Assembly (NCBI GenBank): GCA_020072655.1
Contig: JAIQGH010000011.1
Location: forward strand, 10,364-74,363
Reading direction: 5' to 3'
DNA length: 64,000 nt
Source: Terriglobia bacterium
GTDB lineage: Bacteria > Acidobacteriota > Terriglobia > UBA7540
The position numbers and the translations under genes are program-made. Of this stretch, positions 59,652 to 64,000 are shown in pieces. Numbering within the stretch: the stretch's first letter is position 1; every line of letters starts with the position of its first letter. Below the pieces are notes generated by a model. That model saw only the letters and a list, made by a program, of their open reading frames with translations. It did not search any database and had not been told where the DNA came from.

Positions 59652-59829
59652 CGACAACAGTATAGACTCGCTCCGGTACACCTTTCAAGCAGCACGCCGA
59701 AAAGCCCGCACTCCTCAGAAGGCTGCGGAGTTACGACAAGAGCCATGCGCACTGTAGATGTGACTCGTCATTTGTGTGCAGGATTGTAGAATATGCCCGT
59801 CTACACTTGAGTTCACATACTGTGGCCTC

Positions 59830-59880
59830 GGGTAGGGGCGGCCTCGGGCCGCCCGCGGGAGGGTGGAGCCCTCCCCTACC
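59830..59880. repeat. Paired-palindrome element at the DgoD-like gene stop codon
   Basis: GGTAGGGGCGGCC/GGGCCGCCC followed by GGGAGGG/CCCTCCCCTACC. GGTAG...CTACC borders as in 12785-12872. The TAG stop of the dehydratase gene (59876-59878) lies inside the right border. Confidence 0.65.
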
Positions 59881-61027
59881 GTCCGAAGCTGCGCAGGTGC
59901 CAGTCTTCGGCGAACAAGTTGAAGAAACCTTCCTTGTAGGGATGTTTCTTGATGAGATCCTCGTTCAGTTCCACGCCCAGGCCGGGCTTCTCGGGCAGCT
60001 CGAAGTAGCCGTCGCGTGGCACGGGGCAGCCGGGAACCGCTTCGCGCACCCAGGTCTCGGAAAAATCGTCGAAGCACTCCTGCACATTGATGTTGGTGGT
60101 GGTGAAATCGAAGTGGACGGCGGCGGCCGTGCACACGGGGCCATTGGAGTTGTGCGGCGCCACGGTCATCGAACGGACGTCGGCCATGGCGGCGATCTTC
60201 TTCATCTCCAGCAGGCCGCCGGCATGGATGGGGTCGGGCTGCAAGACGTCCGGCGCGTCCGATTCGATGACCTCGCGGAAACCGTAACGCGTGAAGCAGC
60301 GCTCGCCCGTCGCCACCGGCACGTTGACGTGCTCGGCGACTTTCTTGAGTGAAGGAATGTCCTCCGGCGGGCACGGCTCCTCGATCCATGCGGGCTTGTA
60401 GGGTTCGAGCATGTGCGCGAGCTCGATCGCCGTGGCGGCGCTGAAGCGTCCGTGCATTTCGACAAGAACCTCGATCTCCGGGCCCACGGCCTCGCGGATG
60501 GCAGCGACCAGCGCGACCGACCGGTCCTTCTCCGCGCGCGAAATCTCCAGGCCGCCCGCGCCGAAGGGATCGACCTTGAGCGCCTTGTAGCCTTTCTCGA
60601 GGACGACCGAGACGCGCCTGCCGAATTCCTCGGGCTTCCGCTCCACCGTGTACCAGGCGTTCGCGTAGGCTTTGATCTTCTCGTGGCAGCGCCCGCCGAG
60701 CAGCCGCCACACCGGCTGGCCGAGCGCTTTGCCCATGATGTCCCAACAGGCGATTTCGATACCGCTCATCACCGAGGTGGAAATCACCCCGTTGCGCCAG
60801 AACTCGTTCCGGTACATCCGCATCCAGAGGTCTTCGATGTTGAACGGGTCGGAGCCGATCACGTGCCGCCGCGCCGCTCCCTGCAAATAACCCAGTACGC
60901 CTTCTTCGCGATTCTGTACGGTGCACTCGCCGATGCCGTGCAGTCCTTCGTCGGTGTGGACCTTGATAAACACCAGATTCCGCCAGGCCGTCCCCAGCAC
61001 CAGCGGCTCAACAGCAGTGATTTTCAT
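59876..61027 (-). CDS. Enolase-superfamily sugar-acid dehydratase (galactonate dehydratase-like)
   Basis: 383 residues from ATG 61027. Mandelate racemase/DgoD subgroup: KVHTDEGLHGIGECT, WDIMGKALGQPVWRLLGG, metal ligands in VEMHGRFSAATAIELAHML, IEEPCPPEDI and ATGERCFTRYGF, and the catalytic histidine in VAPHNSNGPV. It dehydrates an aldonate to a 2-keto-3-deoxy acid. If the substrate is galactonate or gluconate, the product could feed kdgK-eda at 24-26 kb; the distance means this is inference only. Confidence 0.88.
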   Translation of the reverse strand: MKITAVEPLVLGTAWRNLVFIKVHTDEGLHGIGECTVQNREEGVLGYLQGAARRHVIGSDPFNIEDLWMRMYRNEFWRNGVISTSVMSGIEIACWDIMGKALGQPVWRLLGGRCHEKIKAYANAWYTVERKPEEFGRRVSVVLEKGYKALKVDPFGAGGLEISRAEKDRSVALVAAIREAVGPEIEVLVEMHGRFSAATAIELAHMLEPYKPAWIEEPCPPEDIPSLKKVAEHVNVPVATGERCFTRYGFREVIESDAPDVLQPDPIHAGGLLEMKKIAAMADVRSMTVAPHNSNGPVCTAAAVHFDFTTTNINVQECFDDFSETWVREAVPGCPVPRDGYFELPEKPGLGVELNEDLIKKHPYKEGFFNLFAEDWHLRSFGR

Positions 61028-61207
61028 TCGTGTTCCTCCCAACGGGCACGTGAATTCCCTCGCACCCCGATTCAACGGGCCAAGAAGAGGTGGCAAAGGT
61101 TGGAAAGAAATAGTTTAGCGACGAATCGAGGAAACGGGAAGAACAAAAAGTCGTGGTGCCTTCCGGGCTGCGGGAGGACCCGTGGCAGGATGTGACCGCT
61201 GCCGCGA

Positions 61208-63151
61208 TTAGTTTCTGGCCTTGAGGTAGCGATCGAACCACTCCACGGTCCGCCGGATGGCATCAATCTGGTTCTCGCGCTTGGCGAAGCCGTGGCCTTC
61301 ATTCGGGTAGTAGTGGGCTTCTACGGTGCGCCCTTCCTTCTTGAGAATGTCCACCACCTGCTGGGCCTCTTCCTTGGGCACACGAATGTCATTGTCACCT
61401 TGCAGGACGAGGAGAGGAGCCTTGGCGTCTCGGATAAAACTGATGGGTGAGGCGGCCTCGTACACTTTGCGGTCCTTTTCAGGATCGCCCAGGAGCGACC
61501 GTAGATACTGGTTAAGCAGCGGATCAGAGTGTTTCAACATCGTAAACCAGTTGATGATTCCGTAGGCTTCCACCGCGGCGCCCCACACTTCCGGGGCCTT
61601 GCCAATAGCCATCAGGGTCATGAATCCGCCGTAAGAACCGCCCGTGATGCCGATTTTCCTGGGATCGACATATCCCGTGGCCTTCAGGAAATCGACGGCG
61701 TAGAGTTCGTCCTTCAGGTCTCCGCCGCCCAGGTCTTGATGGTTGGCCTTCTGGAACTCCATTCCATACCCTGTCGAACCGCGCACGTTGGGCGCAATGC
61801 AGATGTAACCGCGAGAGGCCAGCGCCGCCACGTCGGTGTTCCAGTAATCCACCATCTGTCCCGTCGGGCCGCCGTGCGGAACGACCAGTGCGGGGTTGCT
61901 GCCATCGCGCTTCAGGTTGAAGGGCATCCAAAGCAGGGCGCTGATGATGCTACCGTCAAAAGTCTTGTAGTGGACGATTTGTGAGGGCGGAAGCTGAGCG
62001 GACCGCAGACTGGCGACACTGGAAAAGGTGAGTTGGGTGGCGTGGCGCTGGGCGAGATCGTAGACCCAAAGGTCGCCGGGCTGCGTGGAACTTTCGTGCG
62101 ATGCCAGCAGGCGGTCACCTTGCGGCGCGAAAGCCGTGGGATTGCCCGTGAAGAAATTGAGGCCTTCGGGCATGGAGATTCTCTCCGCCCGGCCGGTCGC
62201 CCGGTCCACGAGGTAAGCATCTGTGCGCCCATCTTCGTTGAGGATATAGGTGAAGAGCTTGCCGTCCGGGGAGAAATCCCCCGCGAATGCCTCCCACTTC
62301 GTGTCGGTCACCCAAGTGAGCTTCTTGGTCGCCAAGTCGAGTGAGGCGACGTTTTGATAGCCACCCTTTTGGTTCGAGGTGATGAGCAGGGTCTTCCCGT
62401 CGGGCGAGAGCGAGGAACCGTTGTAGAGCACCTGGCCGCTGTGAGGCGTCAGGTTCTCCGTCGTGCCGCTCGCCAGATCGATGGAATAGACGTCCGAATC
62501 CGTGAAGCTGACCTCCATGCGGTTGGCGTAGATCACTTTTCCATCCGGGCTCCAAGCCACCACGCCCCACAGGCGATTCTTGGCGGATTCATGGGTTAGT
62601 TGCCGGACTTGCCGCGTCTGCCAGTCCAGCAGGGCAACATCAATCACGGAGGATTCTTTGGGCTTGTAGGCGAGTGCCAGCGTCTTCCCGTCCGGCGACC
62701 AGCGCGGCGCTATCTCGCGGATTTGGTCGGTGTTCGTCAGATTGATGACTTCGCCCCCATCGCTGGGAACCGCATAGAGGTCGTGCATCTCGTTCCCGGC
62801 CCGGTCCTGCTGATAGACGATCCACTTGCCGTCCGGCGACCAGACGGCGCTCGATTGCACGTCATCCGATTGCGTAAGCTGAATCGGCCAGCCGCCACCG
62901 GAGCTGACTTTCCAGAGGTTGAAGCGCCCAGACATGTCCGTGGTAAAGACTACCTGCCGACCGTCCGGCGACCAGGAGGGGCCGAACACGCTTCGCGTGT
63001 AGTACAGGTCATCGATGGGTACGGGATGCGCTGCCGGGTTGGAAGCTGAGACCGCCGACTGGGGATCGGTGATCTGGCGGTCGCCCGGACCGGAGGCGCC
63101 CCAGAGGAGTGGTGCAGCGAGGAGCATCAGGCAAGTAAGGCGGAGTTTCAT
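61208..63151 (-). CDS. Exported S9-family peptidase (acylaminoacyl-peptidase / DPP-like)
   Basis: 647 residues with signal peptide KLRLTCLMLLAAPLLWGASG. The N-terminal beta-propeller is built from PD40/TolB-like repeats (ARFNLWKVSSGGG..., SPDGKWIVYQQDRAG, WSPDGKTLALAY). The C-terminal hydrolase domain has Ser in GITGGSYGGFMTLMA, Asp in LVLQGDNDIRVPKEEA and His in NEGHGFAK. It releases N-terminal residues or dipeptides outside the cytoplasm. Confidence 0.95.
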   Translation of the reverse strand: MKLRLTCLMLLAAPLLWGASGPGDRQITDPQSAVSASNPAAHPVPIDDLYYTRSVFGPSWSPDGRQVVFTTDMSGRFNLWKVSSGGGWPIQLTQSDDVQSSAVWSPDGKWIVYQQDRAGNEMHDLYAVPSDGGEVINLTNTDQIREIAPRWSPDGKTLALAYKPKESSVIDVALLDWQTRQVRQLTHESAKNRLWGVVAWSPDGKVIYANRMEVSFTDSDVYSIDLASGTTENLTPHSGQVLYNGSSLSPDGKTLLITSNQKGGYQNVASLDLATKKLTWVTDTKWEAFAGDFSPDGKLFTYILNEDGRTDAYLVDRATGRAERISMPEGLNFFTGNPTAFAPQGDRLLASHESSTQPGDLWVYDLAQRHATQLTFSSVASLRSAQLPPSQIVHYKTFDGSIISALLWMPFNLKRDGSNPALVVPHGGPTGQMVDYWNTDVAALASRGYICIAPNVRGSTGYGMEFQKANHQDLGGGDLKDELYAVDFLKATGYVDPRKIGITGGSYGGFMTLMAIGKAPEVWGAAVEAYGIINWFTMLKHSDPLLNQYLRSLLGDPEKDRKVYEAASPISFIRDAKAPLLVLQGDNDIRVPKEEAQQVVDILKKEGRTVEAHYYPNEGHGFAKRENQIDAIRRTVEWFDRYLKARN

Positions 63152-63460
63152 TGCGCCCTCCCTAAACCAAAGGCAGGAGATTGCATTGGCGGAATTACAG
63201 CGTGATTAAAACGCCGTACCCATGCCGTGTCAAGGCTCGGGAAAGTGGTGTGCGACGAGAAGACGAACAGGGTGGGAGATGAAGAGTGGGCTCCGCTTCC
63301 AGCCTGGACAATTGAAGATGGTTGGCCTTCGAATGCAAGCCGTCAAATGTTGGGGTCTATGGTGGGGAGGCGGGCAATGAGAAGGCCCGCCCTAGCTCCG
63401 CAGTCAAAGCAAGCTTGCACGCGATGAAGGGCAGGGCAGCGGTCACGAGTGGGGCAAGGC
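63152..63460. other. Intergenic region without recognised features
   Basis: 309 bp upstream of the peptidase gene and downstream of the ferredoxin gene. An imperfect inverted segment GGAGGCGGGCAATGAG / AAGGCCCGCCCT lies near 63365-63395. I see no gene, tRNA or clear promoter. Confidence 0.5.
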
Positions 63461-63712
63461 CTATGCGTAGTACTGCGCGTTCTTCTCAATGGCCGCCTTG
63501 AATTGCTCGGGGACATCGTCCAACGCAAAAACCGCCGACGCCTCACAAACCGGCACGCAGGCCCCGCAATCAATGCAGTTCACCGGGTCAACGAAAAGCT
63601 GGGCGGTTTCCGCGAACTTCTCCTCGTCCTTGCGGGGATGGATGCAGTCAACCGGGCATACCTCAACACACTTCTCATCTTTGGTGCACTGTTCGGTAAT
63701 TACGTAAGCCAT
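63461..63712 (-). CDS. Ferredoxin of the 7Fe/8Fe (FdxA-like) type
   Basis: 83 residues, MAYVITEQC... with cysteines at 9, 15, 19 and 23 (CxxxxxCxxxCPxxC), then CIDCGACVPVCEA. The first motif is spaced as in FdxA/Azotobacter ferredoxin I but lacks the usual second cysteine, so a 3Fe-4S plus a 4Fe-4S cluster is the more likely content; this is inference. AAGGAGTGAAGCCCC precedes the start. Electron partner unknown. Confidence 0.9.
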   Translation of the reverse strand: MAYVITEQCTKDEKCVEVCPVDCIHPRKDEEKFAETAQLFVDPVNCIDCGACVPVCEASAVFALDDVPEQFKAAIEKNAQYYA

Positions 63713-64000
63713 GGGGCTTCACTCCTTCTCGATTTTCCGGTGCGCCCTCGCCGCACGACATCTTGTCCCACACCGGCCACGCCAAACAAATGGACAATAT
63801 CGCTGAGCAATTCGCTGCCCAATTGCCCGTGGCGCCCCTCGAGAAGCAAAGTCCGCCTGGCAGAAAGCGTTTGATGAAAAAGGGCTTAGCGGTAGGGCAA
63901 TGGGGTTGCCCATCCTCACGAGGAGCGGCCATAGAAGCTCCGACAATATTTCGCTTTCAATGCAGACCAAAAGGGGCTTATCACCCAACAGGAAGCCGGA
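63713..64000. other. Right edge of window, no supported gene
   Basis: 288 bp upstream of the ferredoxin gene. Open frames exist on both strands but none resembles a protein family or has a good start site. It probably holds the ferredoxin promoter and part of an intergenic region continuing outside. Confidence 0.45.

Noticed and set aside
63719-63988. Minus-strand frame at the right window edge
   Set aside because: No homology or start signal seen, and it occupies the expected ferredoxin promoter region.

Overview
The window is a 64 kb piece of a GC-rich (about 60-65% by eye) bacterial chromosome. The gene content fits a soil-type Acidobacteriota genome or assembled bin: many secreted glycosidases and peptidases, a DUF5916 outer-surface protein, FucP, a TolC/RND pump, multihaem cytochrome and TPR proteins. 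This is inference; there is no rRNA gene to confirm it.

Layout. 1-10.3 kb is core: sppA (cut by the window edge), eno, a four-helix-bundle gene, a TPR protein, ispE, tRNA-Gln, prs, rplY, pth, rpsF, rpsR and rplI. 10.6-17.8 kb holds an unknown protein, an acyl-CoA dehydrogenase, a lower-GC accessory pair (GIY-YIG protein and a PD-(D/E)XK-like nuclease), a long block of seven-base tandem repeats, and CBS, GNAT and methyltransferase genes. 17.9-26.7 kb is sugar and amino-acid metabolism: fucP, threonine-dehydrogenase-like gene, aminotransferase, dodecin, prolyl oligopeptidase, and a kdgK-eda pair split by a second four-helix-bundle gene. 26.7-33 kb is a TetR-regulated TolC/adaptor/RND operon. 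33-44.9 kb holds an FAH-family enzyme, a GH78 rhamnosidase, a frameshifted DUF5916 gene, lutB-lutA, a PASTA protein and a 13-haem cytochrome fused to a b-type membrane domain. 45-53.7 kb has three tandem copies of an exported protein family (one frameshifted) with a decayed duplicate of the hom 3' end between them, then hom, an OmpA-like protein and a GH35 enzyme. 53.7-64 kb has an ORF6N DNA-binding protein, DinB, a sugar/polyol operon with a two-subunit transketolase, a toxin-antitoxin pair, a DgoD-like dehydratase, an S9 peptidase and a ferredoxin.

The main unexplained signal is a family of degenerate seven-base tandem repeats, often in inverted pairs. Two pairs enclose the four-helix-bundle genes, one behind eno and one between kdgK and eda. 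Pairs with almost nothing inside lie behind ispE and upstream of dinB, and a one-sided array sits on the lutB stop codon. Four of the arrays begin at, or within a few bases of, a TGA stop codon. I propose a cassette family (four-helix-bundle gene inside a heptad inverted repeat, plus empty derivatives) that may behave in mRNA as intervening sequences behave in some 23S rRNAs. A second signal is a 25-bp, 12-1-12 palindrome found twice inside the ORF6N gene, once upstream of it, and once upstream of the neighbouring metabolic operon. A third is a family of paired palindromes bounded by GTAG/CTAC.
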